Below are positions 40,379 to 49,623 of a stretch of DNA of 64,000 nt, piece after piece (positions within the stretch are counted from its first letter, which is position 1; each line of letters opens with the position of its first letter). The DNA comes from Flavobacterium sp. SUN052 (GTDB lineage: Bacteria > Bacteroidota > Bacteroidia > Flavobacteriales > Flavobacteriaceae). The notes under the pieces were generated by a model. The model was not told the origin of the DNA. It was given only the letters and a program-made list of their open reading frames with translations, and searched no databases. Location: the NCBI RefSeq assembly GCF_028867935.1, contig NZ_JAPQNS010000006.1:363224-427223 (forward strand), written 5' to 3'. A program made the position numbers and the translations under genes.

Positions 40379-43276
40379 ATGAAAAGCGCAACGCTACTTG
40401 TTCTCATTTTTTCACTTCTAAGTATTTCGGCTTCCTTTGCCCAAACGGGCACCATTCGCGGAACAATCAAAGATGCGAAAACCAAAGAAGCCCTGATTGG
40501 CTGCACAGTCCGAATCGACGGCACAACCATTGGAGCCGCCACCGACATCGAAGGCAACTTTACAATTGCTAATGTTCCTGCCGCCACACACAAGCTCATT
40601 GTTTCTTACGTCTCCTATTTAACTTCGGAGATTCCAAACGTGCGGGTTGAATCAGGAAACACAACTGTTATCGACACTGAGCTTCAGGAAGAAGGCAAAA
40701 GCCTACAGGAGGTGGTTGTTCGGGCAGGCCGGGCCACCAACACCGAAGTTGCCGTGATCACCGAGATCAAGCAGCTCAAGCCAATGGCTGTTGGTATTTC
40801 GGCTCAGCAGATTCAGAAATCACAGGATCGCGATGCGGCAGCGGCCATCCGCCGGGTGCCGGGAATCAGTATTGTTGACAACCGGTTTGTATTGATTCGT
40901 GGTCTTGGTACCCGCTACAACTCGGTAATGATCAACGATGTGATCACGCCATCGACCGAAGTTGAATCACGTTCCTTCTCATTCGACATTGTTCCGAGCA
41001 ACATCCTCGACCGGATGATTGTCTACAAATCAGGTGCAGCCGAGTTGCCAGGTGATTTTGCCGGTGGTGTTATCAAAATATATACAAAGCGCCGTCCCGA
41101 TCAGAACTTCACTGACGTTGGTTTGACCATTGGTTACCGTCCGGGTACCACGTTTCAGAGTGCCCAAACGCACGACCGGGGTAGTTTAAGTGCCTTAGGC
41201 CTTTGGGATAGAAACCAGATTCTTCCAAGCAGCTTTCCGACCCGCGCCAATAATTTCAACGCTCTCAATGCTGCCCAGCGAGCTGCTTACGCCCGACTGC
41301 TCCCAAACGCATGGGGTGTGCGTCAGATCTCCGTTTCCCCCGATGTTCGGTTAGCAGTTAACCTTGGTCGTCGGTTCGATGTCGGTAATGTTCGGGTAAG
41401 CAACCTGACCAGCATTAACTATAGCATGACGAATCAGTCTGCTGATATTGATTTGAGCATCTATCAGAATGGAGCCACGGCCAACGACGTTTTCGAACGC
41501 TACAACGATTCCAACTACCAACGTCAGACTCGTTTGGGCGTATTGCACAACTGGACTGCGCGCTTCAATCCTAATTTTACCCTGGAGTGGAAAACGTTAT
41601 TCAACCTTCTAAGTACCACTGAAACGCTTAACCGTATGGGACAGCGTGTGGTGGATGGCGTTGATGTACAGGCCTTTTCGGAGCGATTTGAAAACCGGAG
41701 TATTCTTAGCACGCAGGTATCAGGCGAACACTCGTTCAGCGAGTTGTCGAAGTTCAACTGGATTGGTTCATACAGCTACTCAGGTCGTTGGGAGCCAGAC
41801 TGGCGCCGGGCTCGTTTCCAACGCGTAACCGGGTCGGTTGGGGCTGACGGCCAACTGGCACCGTTCTCGGCAGTTATCCCAAATCAGGCAAACCCAATTG
41901 ACAACGGTCGGTTCTTCTCGACCCTGAACGAAAATGTAGTCTCGCTGGTCGGTAATTATGACCACACCTTTGGTAACCCGACCAATCGCGAGCCGAATCG
42001 AATCAAAGCTGGCTTCTACGGCGAACAACGTAATCGTACCTATTCGGCCCGTTTCTATGGCTACGAGAAGGTTGGCAATGTGTCGACATCAATCCTGGGT
42101 CAGCCACTCAATACAATTTTTAACACAGATAATGTTACGGGTCAGCCTGGCGGCTTGTCGCTGCTCGACGGAACGAAAGATCTGGATTCGTACCTGGGTA
42201 TCAATACATATGGTGCCGCCTACGTACAGGGCGATATCAACATTGGACCTAAAGCTAACTTAACAGCAGGTTTCCGGGGCGAAGTGAATAATCAAACGCT
42301 GCGCTCAGACCTTAACCTGGTTACGACCGATCTGGTCAACAAAACGATTTTCAGCCCACTGCCTTCGCTCAACTTTATTTATAAATTAAACGAGCGCAAC
42401 AACCTACGGTTGGCTTACTCAGCAACGGTGAACCGTCCTGAGTTGCGGGAACTGGCACCGTTTACTTACTTCGATTTTAACCTGCTCGCCGATGTGCGGG
42501 GGAATCCGGCGCTGACAACGGCAACAATCCAGAATATTGATGCTAAGTACGAGTTTTACCCAACGCCAAACGAAATCTTCTCGATCACTGGTTTTTACAA
42601 GCAGTTTAAAAATCCAATCGAGACCTTCCTGTTGCCAACGGCCAATGGATTAGGATACACGTTTATCAATGCACAGTCGGCCCGTAACTATGGTGTTGAA
42701 ATTGAATTCCGGAAAGGCTTTGCCTCGGCATCGAGCCTATTCCTGAAGAACCTCCAATTGGTAGGTAATGTATCCATCATCAACAGTCGGATCAACCTGG
42801 GCAAAACGGTGATCGGTCCTGATTTGAGCGGTCGCATTGGACCATACGATCTCACGAATATCCAGTCGTCGGAGCGGCCGCTGGCTAACCAGTCGCCTTA
42901 CCTGATCAACGCTGGCGCGTACTATGCTGACCCTACTTCGGGATGGCAGGCCAATCTCTTATTCAACGTAGCTGGTCCCCGCATTTTTGCGGTGGGTAAT
43001 CAGAATCAGCCCACTGTTTTCGAAATGCCCCGGAATGTACTAGATCTGAATATTTCCAAAACATTCAAGAAGCAGTTTGAACTCCGGCTGGGCATTCAGG
43101 ATATTCTGAACGCACCCTACCGTTTCGCGCAGGATTACAGTGGCGACAGCAAAATTGGCAGCGACGTAACATCGCAAAAAGCCACCGCCGACCAGAATGT
43201 TCGGGTATATCGCCGTGGTCAGTATGTCACACTGACGGGCGTGTACACCTTTGGACGGCGGACGATAGTACCTTAA
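40379..43276 (+). CDS. TonB-dependent outer-membrane receptor with CarboxypepD_reg domain
   Basis: 965 residues from ATG 40379; MKSATLLVLIFSLLSISASFA is the signal. A CarboxypepD_reg domain (about 25-105, GTIRGTIKDAKTKEALIGC) is followed by the plug (AAAAIRRVPGISIVDNRFVLIRGLGTRYNSV, IYTKRRP) and a C-terminal barrel that finishes in strand YVTLTGVYTFGRR. It imports a scarce nutrient using TonB energy. The downstream IPT/beta-helix lipoprotein is likely its surface partner, as in SusC/SusD-type pairs, though it is not SusD-like. Substrate unknown. Confidence 0.9.
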   Translation: MKSATLLVLIFSLLSISASFAQTGTIRGTIKDAKTKEALIGCTVRIDGTTIGAATDIEGNFTIANVPAATHKLIVSYVSYLTSEIPNVRVESGNTTVIDTELQEEGKSLQEVVVRAGRATNTEVAVITEIKQLKPMAVGISAQQIQKSQDRDAAAAIRRVPGISIVDNRFVLIRGLGTRYNSVMINDVITPSTEVESRSFSFDIVPSNILDRMIVYKSGAAELPGDFAGGVIKIYTKRRPDQNFTDVGLTIGYRPGTTFQSAQTHDRGSLSALGLWDRNQILPSSFPTRANNFNALNAAQRAAYARLLPNAWGVRQISVSPDVRLAVNLGRRFDVGNVRVSNLTSINYSMTNQSADIDLSIYQNGATANDVFERYNDSNYQRQTRLGVLHNWTARFNPNFTLEWKTLFNLLSTTETLNRMGQRVVDGVDVQAFSERFENRSILSTQVSGEHSFSELSKFNWIGSYSYSGRWEPDWRRARFQRVTGSVGADGQLAPFSAVIPNQANPIDNGRFFSTLNENVVSLVGNYDHTFGNPTNREPNRIKAGFYGEQRNRTYSARFYGYEKVGNVSTSILGQPLNTIFNTDNVTGQPGGLSLLDGTKDLDSYLGINTYGAAYVQGDINIGPKANLTAGFRGEVNNQTLRSDLNLVTTDLVNKTIFSPLPSLNFIYKLNERNNLRLAYSATVNRPELRELAPFTYFDFNLLADVRGNPALTTATIQNIDAKYEFYPTPNEIFSITGFYKQFKNPIETFLLPTANGLGYTFINAQSARNYGVEIEFRKGFASASSLFLKNLQLVGNVSIINSRINLGKTVIGPDLSGRIGPYDLTNIQSSERPLANQSPYLINAGAYYADPTSGWQANLLFNVAGPRIFAVGNQNQPTVFEMPRNVLDLNISKTFKKQFELRLGIQDILNAPYRFAQDYSGDSKIGSDVTSQKATADQNVRVYRRGQYVTLTGVYTFGRRTIVP

Positions 43277-43320
43277 TAAAGAAGTACTAGAACAGACGTT
43301 AAACCAAATCCAATCTAATT

Positions 43321-45021
43321 ATGAATTTCATGAAGCGCTGGCCATTACTCCTACTCGTTGTAGCGGGCCTGTTCACAGTAGTATCGGCTTGTAATAATGA
43401 CGACGAGCCTGCTCCTGTAACGAGCATCACCAGCATTAGCCCAACATCAGCCCCCGCTGGCACAACGGTTGTTATTACGGGTACAAACTTCAATTCAACA
43501 CCAGCTAGCAATAGCGTCACATTTGGTAGCGTCGCTGCGCAGGTTGTAACGGCAAGCGCAACACAGTTAGTTGTTACAGTTCCACAAAACGCGGGCACTA
43601 CCGTTTCGGTGGTTGCCAATGGTCAGTCGGCTCAATATAGTGGTACGTTTGCGTTGGGGGCCAAGCCCGTTATCGACGTGGCAACCAGCATCACGGCCAA
43701 CACAACCTGGACATCGAATAATGTCTATTTAATTAAAGGCTTCGTGTACGTTCGGGCAGGGGCAACGCTGACCATTCAGCCTGGTACGATCATCAAAGGT
43801 GGCGCACCGGGTACTGATCCGGCTGGTCAGAACCGGGGTGGTACTTTGATTGTTCAGCCAGGGGCAAAGCTTGAAGCCAAAGGCACAGCTGCACAGCCAA
43901 TCATTTTCACGTCGAATGCAGCGGCCGGTCAGCGTAAGTATGGCGACTGGGGTGGTGTTGTTTTGATTGGTAAAGCACCAACCAACCGGCCAAGTGCAAC
44001 CACATTCGAGGGTGGTATCGAAGGCACGTATGGTACGTACAACGATGCGGCCGATAACTCAGGTACGTTGCAGTACGTTCGGATTGAGTTTGCCGGTATT
44101 GCGTTGACAACTACTGCAAACAGTGAGATTAACGGTCTGACGCTTTATGGTGTTGGATCAGGTACTACCCTCGATCACATCCAGGTTTCGTACAGCGGTG
44201 ATGACTCCTACGAATGGTTTGGTGGTACAGTGAACGCTAAATATCTGGTGGCCTTCCGTGGTTTCGACGATGACTTCGATACGGACTTTGGTTACTCGGG
44301 TAAAGTTCAGTTCGGTGTTTCACTCCGCGACCCAAATGCAGCTGACCAGTCAGGGTCTAACTCGTTTGAGTCAGATAACTTCAATCCTGGCGAGAACACA
44401 GCAGCTCAGGGCCCACTGGCAGTCAACAACGGTTTCCCGTTGACGTCGCCAGTGTTCGCCAATATCAGCAGCTTTGCCTTCTCAGGAACGCCTAACAATA
44501 GTCCTACATCGGGTGGTAGCGGCCCATTCCAGTCGGCCATGCACTTACGCCGGAACACGTCGATCAGCATCTTCAACTCGGTATTCTCAGGATGGCCCGA
44601 AGGCTTGCGTTTGGATGGTACGGCTACTGGTACGTATAACAACGTAACTACGGGTGGACTGGATCTGCAAGGTATCACTATTGCCAACACAATCTCTACA
44701 TCGGCAATCAAAGGCGCTGGTGCTATCACGGATGCTCAGGCAACTGCTTTCTTTAACACAGCGGCTAAGAAGAATACAATTGTAGCGTCAACAGATATTG
44801 CTTCGTTACTACTCAACGCACAGAATTTCAATTTGACAAGCCCCAACTTCCTGGTTGGTGCAGCCTCTCCACTTTTAGTAGCTGGTAATGCCGCAACAGG
44901 TGGCAAACTTGCAGATTCGTTCTTCACCGCTGCTCCGTACCGGGGTGCCTTCAATGGTACTGACAACTGGCTCGCAGGCTGGACGAACTTCGATCCGCAA
45001 AATGCTAACTACGACAAATAG
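43321..45021 (+). CDS. Surface lipoprotein with IPT/TIG domain and beta-helix
   Basis: 566 residues. Lipoprotein signal (LLLLVVAGLFTVVSAC), IPT/TIG domain (about 33-115, ITSISPTSAPAGTTVVITGTNF), then a right-handed beta-helix-like part with IIKGGAPGTDPAGQ, GGTLIVQPGAKLEAKGTAAQPIIFTS and repeated G-x-V-x-I-x turns. Glycine/threonine-rich with many short strands. Encoded 44 bases after the TonB receptor and followed by a terminator. It probably lies on the cell surface and may bind the receptor's substrate. An alternative start is ATG 43330. Confidence 0.85.
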   Translation: MNFMKRWPLLLLVVAGLFTVVSACNNDDEPAPVTSITSISPTSAPAGTTVVITGTNFNSTPASNSVTFGSVAAQVVTASATQLVVTVPQNAGTTVSVVANGQSAQYSGTFALGAKPVIDVATSITANTTWTSNNVYLIKGFVYVRAGATLTIQPGTIIKGGAPGTDPAGQNRGGTLIVQPGAKLEAKGTAAQPIIFTSNAAAGQRKYGDWGGVVLIGKAPTNRPSATTFEGGIEGTYGTYNDAADNSGTLQYVRIEFAGIALTTTANSEINGLTLYGVGSGTTLDHIQVSYSGDDSYEWFGGTVNAKYLVAFRGFDDDFDTDFGYSGKVQFGVSLRDPNAADQSGSNSFESDNFNPGENTAAQGPLAVNNGFPLTSPVFANISSFAFSGTPNNSPTSGGSGPFQSAMHLRRNTSISIFNSVFSGWPEGLRLDGTATGTYNNVTTGGLDLQGITIANTISTSAIKGAGAITDAQATAFFNTAAKKNTIVASTDIASLLLNAQNFNLTSPNFLVGAASPLLVAGNAATGGKLADSFFTAAPYRGAFNGTDNWLAGWTNFDPQNANYDK

Positions 45022-45350
45022 TACCCAAGTTTAATTTCATATTGGTGTCGCAAAAAAGGCCGGGGATTTTGTCTCCGGTCTTTTTCTTTTTGTAGTCTAC
45101 ATGGATAGTAGATGATTCAGATCAGGCAGAGAATGCCCCTTTATTTTCATATAATAAAAACTAGCAAAACGCGATCCTGAAACTGAGTACAACTATTTAT
45201 AAAAACAGTTATAAAAAAAGTCATAAATAGCCCTCTTGCTAATATTAAGCGGAATATCCCCTCAAGACCAAACAATTGCCCACCTATTAGGCTTATAGAC
45301 TGTAGAGGCTGGTTGGCCAATCAACCTCATTACTATATCTCTCAACAGCT
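45022..45350. other. 329-bp intergenic region with terminator and AT-rich stretch
   Basis: Contains a terminator near 45052-45090, then an AT-rich stretch with a small inverted repeat (CTATTTAT 45193-45200, ATAAATAG 45223-45230). No coding sequence and no exact TAnnTTTG element for the glycosyltransferase were found. Confidence 0.5.
45052..45090 (+). terminator. Terminator after the IPT lipoprotein gene
   Basis: GGCCGG and CCGGTC pair around GGATTTTGTCT, with A-rich and T-rich flanks (AAAAAA before, CTTTTTC after). Confidence 0.8.
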
Positions 45351-47672
45351 ATGACACCGAACGATTATACGCAAAAACCGTGGGATGCCACACCCAAAAA
45401 TGTAGCGTTTATTGGCGATTATCTGCCGCGTCAGTGTGGCATTGCGACATTCACGGCAGATCTGTATCAATCGTATAACTCATTCATTCCCGATGCCAAG
45501 CCCATTGTGGTTTCGGTGAACGACACCCCAGAAGGATATAATTATCCGTCGGAGGTACGTTACGAGTTTTATCAACATGACCAGGAGTCGTATCGGAAAG
45601 CTGCCGAGTTCCTGAATTCCAAGAATACAGAAGTTGTTTGTCTCCAGCACGAATACGGCATTTACGGTGGGCCAGCCGGGAGTTATATCCTGACGTTGCT
45701 CCGCAACCTGACGATGCCCGTTGTGACGACTTTTCACACGATTCTGAAAAGCCCCAGCCAGGAGCAATTATTAGTGTTAAAAAGCATCGCTGATCTCTCG
45801 GCGCGAGTAATATGTATGTCGGAGAAAGGGCGGGATTTTCTGATTAATGTGTATGAGATTCCCGAAGAGAAAATAGATTTGATTCCGCACGGTATTCCCG
45901 ATCATCCATTTGTCGATCCGCATTTTTACAAGGATCGCTTTGGCATGGAGTCAAAACAGACCTTGCTGACCTTTGGCTTGCTATCACCCAATAAAGGAAT
46001 CGAGAACATGATCCAGGCGATGCCGAAGATTGTGGCTCAGTTTCCAAACGTGGTGTATATGGTGTTAGGGGCTACCCACCCGCACCTGATTCGGCACGAG
46101 GGTGAGGCTTACCGCGACAAACTAAAGCAAATGGCGGCTGATCTGGGCGTAGGCGACAACGTCCGGTTCTACAACCAGTTTGTGGAGCTTGACGACCTGC
46201 TCGAATACCTTGGGGCAGCCGACATTTATGTAACACCTTACCTCAACGAAGCCCAGATTACTTCTGGAACGCTTTCGTACGCCTTTGGTGGAGGTAAAGC
46301 CGTGGTATCAACCCCGTATTGGCACGCCACTGAGTTGCTGGCCGACGATCGGGGTATGCTGGTACCGTTCAACGATTCTGAGGCATTGGCCGACGCTATT
46401 CTGACGTTGCTTGCCGACGAACCGATGCGACATGCCATGCGTAAGCGGGCATTTTTGCTGGGCCGCGATATGACTTGGGAATGCGTTATTGGCCGCTATG
46501 GCGACAGTTTTGCCAAAGCTCGCTACGAGCGGATGGGTGCTGTTATGAACCAGTTGCCTTACGAAACAAGCACCAGTGGTTCGTTCCAGTTGCCTGGTAT
46601 TAAGCTAGATCACCTGTTCCGGCTGAGCGATTCAACCGGTATTGCCCAGCATGCGCGGTATCACCTTCCATTCTACGAGGAAGGCTATTGTACTGACGAC
46701 GTGGCGCGCGCGTTGATTTTAACGCTCATGCTGACGGAATCGGGGCCATACGCCAACGACAGTCGGTTGCACCAGCTGACCGATACGTATTCGGCCTTTC
46801 TGAATTATGCCTACAACGGCGATCAACAGCAGTTCCGTAACTTTATGAGTTATGACCGGCGGTGGCTCGAAGAAGTTGGTTCTGATGATAGTACCGGTCG
46901 GGCAATCTGGGCCATTGGCACTTGTTTGGGCCGGTCGACCAACCGAAACCTGACTATTTGGGCAATGAGCGTAATGGAATGCGTGTTGCCTGTGATCCCG
47001 AACTTATCGTCGCCACGGGCTTGGGCGTTTGCGTTGCTGGGTATCCATGAGTACCAGAAACGGTTTAGCAACGACCGTTTAGCCAAGACGATTCAGCGGC
47101 AATTACTCGAAAAGTTGCATTTCCGGTATACCGAAACGGCTACTGAAGACTGGCCCTGGTTCGAGAACTCGCTGAACTACGACAACGCCAAAATGGCTCA
47201 CGTCATGTTACTGGCCGATGATCCTGAACTGTCGGCCATTGGGTTGCGTAGTTTGCGTTGGTTGGTGAAAATACAGACAGCTGAACAGGGGGGGCACTTC
47301 CAGCCAATCGGTTCAAACGGATTTTATGTGAAAGGGCAGCCCCGTGCTTATTTTGATCAGCAACCGCTCGAAGCGCAAAGTATGGTATCGGCTTGTCTAG
47401 CTGCTTACGAGAAAACAGGCGACGAGAAATGGTATCATCGGGCAGTGCGCATATTCCGGTGGTTCACGGGTTCTAACGATCTCGGACTTCCTCTCTATGA
47501 TCAACGCACCGGTGGTTGTTGCGATGGACTGCATACCGATCGTGTAAACCTGAATCAGGGGGCAGAATCAACGCTGTCGTATCTGATTGCGTTAACGGAA
47601 CTACAGGCAGCCCAAAAACAACGGGCTACCAACCGGCGGATTGATTCTACATTGAAGACATTGGTAGGATAA
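45351..47672 (+). CDS. GT4-family glycosyltransferase with C-terminal toroid-like domain
   Basis: 773 residues. The first ~410 residues are a GT-B glycosyltransferase (GT4): IGDYLPRQCGIATFTADLY, QHEYGIYGGPAGSYI, FGLLSPNKGIENMIQAMP, PYLNEAQITSGTLSYAFGGGKAVVSTPYWHATELL (the C-terminal nucleotide-sugar site). The second half (about 410-773) has helical hairpins with YCTDDVARALILTLML, ENSLNYDNAKMAHVML and CCDGLHTDRVNLNQGAESTLSYL, resembling an (alpha/alpha) toroid of unassigned role. It is followed by a GH130 gene, a pairing that suggests synthesis or turnover of a mannose-type glycan. Substrate inferred only. Confidence 0.88.
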   Translation: MTPNDYTQKPWDATPKNVAFIGDYLPRQCGIATFTADLYQSYNSFIPDAKPIVVSVNDTPEGYNYPSEVRYEFYQHDQESYRKAAEFLNSKNTEVVCLQHEYGIYGGPAGSYILTLLRNLTMPVVTTFHTILKSPSQEQLLVLKSIADLSARVICMSEKGRDFLINVYEIPEEKIDLIPHGIPDHPFVDPHFYKDRFGMESKQTLLTFGLLSPNKGIENMIQAMPKIVAQFPNVVYMVLGATHPHLIRHEGEAYRDKLKQMAADLGVGDNVRFYNQFVELDDLLEYLGAADIYVTPYLNEAQITSGTLSYAFGGGKAVVSTPYWHATELLADDRGMLVPFNDSEALADAILTLLADEPMRHAMRKRAFLLGRDMTWECVIGRYGDSFAKARYERMGAVMNQLPYETSTSGSFQLPGIKLDHLFRLSDSTGIAQHARYHLPFYEEGYCTDDVARALILTLMLTESGPYANDSRLHQLTDTYSAFLNYAYNGDQQQFRNFMSYDRRWLEEVGSDDSTGRAIWAIGTCLGRSTNRNLTIWAMSVMECVLPVIPNLSSPRAWAFALLGIHEYQKRFSNDRLAKTIQRQLLEKLHFRYTETATEDWPWFENSLNYDNAKMAHVMLLADDPELSAIGLRSLRWLVKIQTAEQGGHFQPIGSNGFYVKGQPRAYFDQQPLEAQSMVSACLAAYEKTGDEKWYHRAVRIFRWFTGSNDLGLPLYDQRTGGCCDGLHTDRVNLNQGAESTLSYLIALTELQAAQKQRATNRRIDSTLKTLVG

Positions 47673-47697
47673 ATAATTCATTAAATCTATAGGTGTG

Positions 47698-47730
47698 AAA
47701 AACAAGACTGCATAACTGTCTTGTTTTTTG
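47698..47730 (+). terminator. Terminator between the GT4 and GH130 genes
   Basis: AAAAACAAGAC (47698-47708) pairs with GTCTTGTTTTT (47718-47728). It partly separates GT4 from GH130, which has its own promoter. Confidence 0.75.
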
Positions 47731-47744
47731 CGTTTAAGGAAGTG

Positions 47745-47752
47745 TAGTTTTG
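47745..47752 (+). promoter_or_regulatory. -7 element for GH130, adjacent to start codon
   Basis: TAGTTTTG ends eight bases before ATG 47760, giving a nearly leaderless mRNA. A TTG about 21 bases upstream could be the -33 site. Confidence 0.55.
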
Positions 47753-47759
47753 CACAGAT

Positions 47760-49250
47760 ATGAGCGTAAAAGCAACCCGTACCGGCATTGTACTCCGGCC
47801 CGACCCGACCCGCGTTCTGTTCCGATCCTTTGAGTTCGGAAGCAGCAACCGAACCCTCAAGGTTATTGCCCGCGTCAGTTCGTTGACGGAGGAAGAAGTT
47901 AAAGCTAAATTAGACGAAGTGATCCGGGAATTCGGGAGCCGCCACCATCGGCTGGAGCGATTTCTGCTGAAACGGTTTGCTCAGATCAAAGGAAGCCTGC
48001 TCACCGACGAGCCGCTCACGCTCGAACGGAAACTCCTGTTGGGTGCTTACTTCACCATGGAGTACTCGCTGGAATCGGCTGCTTTGTTTAACCCGTCGAT
48101 GATTTGGCATCCCGACCAAACCAATGTGCCACCGGGCTACAAACGCTTTGTGGTTAGCTTGCGGGCAACAGGCGAAGGCCACGTGTCGTCGATCTCGTTT
48201 CGGATGGGCTATATTGATGAACAAAGCAAAATTGTGCTGCGTAAACCGTCGCGCTACGTTACGTCACCCGAAATAGAGCCAAACCAGCATTTCAACAAGG
48301 CGCAGTTTGAGCGAAAGTTGTACGAACTCCGATTGGTCAACAGCATTTCGGAGAAGATCATGAGCGCTATGGCCGATGAGTTCACGCTCGACGACCTTGA
48401 GGACTTTACAAAGCGATTAACGGCTCAATACCGGTATAATGCGGAGTATGATACGATCTCGGGTGGTATTCTGGCACTGGCCCGGTCTAATTACGAACTG
48501 CATTTCGACGAAGATCTGCAACTGGACGAACGGTGTATTTTTCCATCGTCGCCCAACGAAACCAACGGTATTGAAGATGCCCGGTTTGTGCATTTTACAG
48601 ACGATGATGGCGAAGTGACTTACTACGCTACCTATACCGCTTACAATGGTCGCGTGACGTTTCCGCAGTTACTCGAAACAAAAGATTTTCTGCACTTCAA
48701 AGTCAGTACACTCAACGGAGCCGAAGTATCTAATAAGGGAATGGCCTTGTTTCCGCGCAAGATCAATGGCAAATACGTCATGATTTCGCGGCAGGACGGC
48801 GAGAACATCTACATCATGTTCTCCGACGATCTGTACTTCTGGCAAACCAAAGAACTTTTGCTCAAACCGACATTTCCCTGGGAATATGTTCAGTTAGGTA
48901 ATTGTGGTTCTCCACTCGAAACAGAAGCGGGTTGGCTCGTTTTGAGCCACGGCGTTGGCCCTATGCGGAAATACGCTATCGGTGCTTTCCTGCTCGATCT
49001 GAACGATCCGTGTATTGTTTTGGGCCGTACCACTGACCCTATCCTCAGCCCCGACGAGAATGAACGTGAAGGCTATGTGCCTAATGTAGTGTACAGTTGC
49101 GGAGGTGTTATCAACGGAAACGATCTAATTATTCCTTATGCAATGGCCGATTATGCCAGCAGCTTTGCGACTGTTAACGTGCACGAGTTACTGGCCGAAT
49201 TGACGGGTCAAGTGAATGAGGTAGAAGAAACAGTAGCGGTAGAAGGATAA
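47760..49250 (+). CDS. Glycoside hydrolase/phosphorylase family 130 protein
   Basis: 496 residues. GH130 members are mannoside phosphorylases or beta-1,2-mannosidases. Features include the five-bladed propeller motifs FNPSMIWHPDQTNVPPGYKRF, FPSSPNETNGIEDARFVHFTDDDGEVTYYATYTAYNGRV, MALFPRKINGKYVMISRQDGENIYIMFSDD, QLGNCGSPLETEAGWLVLSHGVG and YVPNVVYSCGGVINGNDLIIPYAMAD. The proton-donor Asp is in NGIEDARF. Basic residues that mark phosphorylases could not be judged. The N-terminal helical extension (1-110) is longer than in small GH130 members. No signal peptide. Confidence 0.88.
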   Translation: MSVKATRTGIVLRPDPTRVLFRSFEFGSSNRTLKVIARVSSLTEEEVKAKLDEVIREFGSRHHRLERFLLKRFAQIKGSLLTDEPLTLERKLLLGAYFTMEYSLESAALFNPSMIWHPDQTNVPPGYKRFVVSLRATGEGHVSSISFRMGYIDEQSKIVLRKPSRYVTSPEIEPNQHFNKAQFERKLYELRLVNSISEKIMSAMADEFTLDDLEDFTKRLTAQYRYNAEYDTISGGILALARSNYELHFDEDLQLDERCIFPSSPNETNGIEDARFVHFTDDDGEVTYYATYTAYNGRVTFPQLLETKDFLHFKVSTLNGAEVSNKGMALFPRKINGKYVMISRQDGENIYIMFSDDLYFWQTKELLLKPTFPWEYVQLGNCGSPLETEAGWLVLSHGVGPMRKYAIGAFLLDLNDPCIVLGRTTDPILSPDENEREGYVPNVVYSCGGVINGNDLIIPYAMADYASSFATVNVHELLAELTGQVNEVEETVAVEG

Positions 49251-49623
49251 AGATGACTAAGCATTTTTTCTAGTTTAGCACCAATTGGTAAGGTGTAAAA
49301 ACGGATACTCATAAAGGTGTTTTGGCGATAAGCTAAAACACCTTTATTATTGGTCTATAAGCTAATAGACTGAGATTTATACAAAAAATAGACTGTCTAT
49401 TGCTGTTATTTTATTGTTAAAAATTACTCATGTTTTTCAATCAAATAGTCTTGCGTTTTGGATATAATTTGGGTGAATTTAGAATTTATGAATCAATTTT
49501 AATTCGGTTTAAATGAATAACAATTATGATATTCTGTGAAAGCTAAATTTATCCAAATTTTTGTTGGTTAACATTTTTTAAGATATTTGCTGCTAAATTC
49601 AATATTTCTTAATCTCAACAAAC
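49251..49623. other. 373-bp AT-rich region before susC
   Basis: A terminator (49313-49348) is followed by about 270 bases of very AT-rich sequence reaching the susC start, probably holding its promoter and regulator site. A near-match GATATTTG lies about 35 bases before the ATG. A small palindrome ATAGACTGTCTAT is near 49388. Confidence 0.55.
49313..49348 (+). terminator. Terminator of GH130
   Basis: AAAGGTGTTTT (49313-49323) pairs with 49335-49345, followed by ATTATT. Confidence 0.8.
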
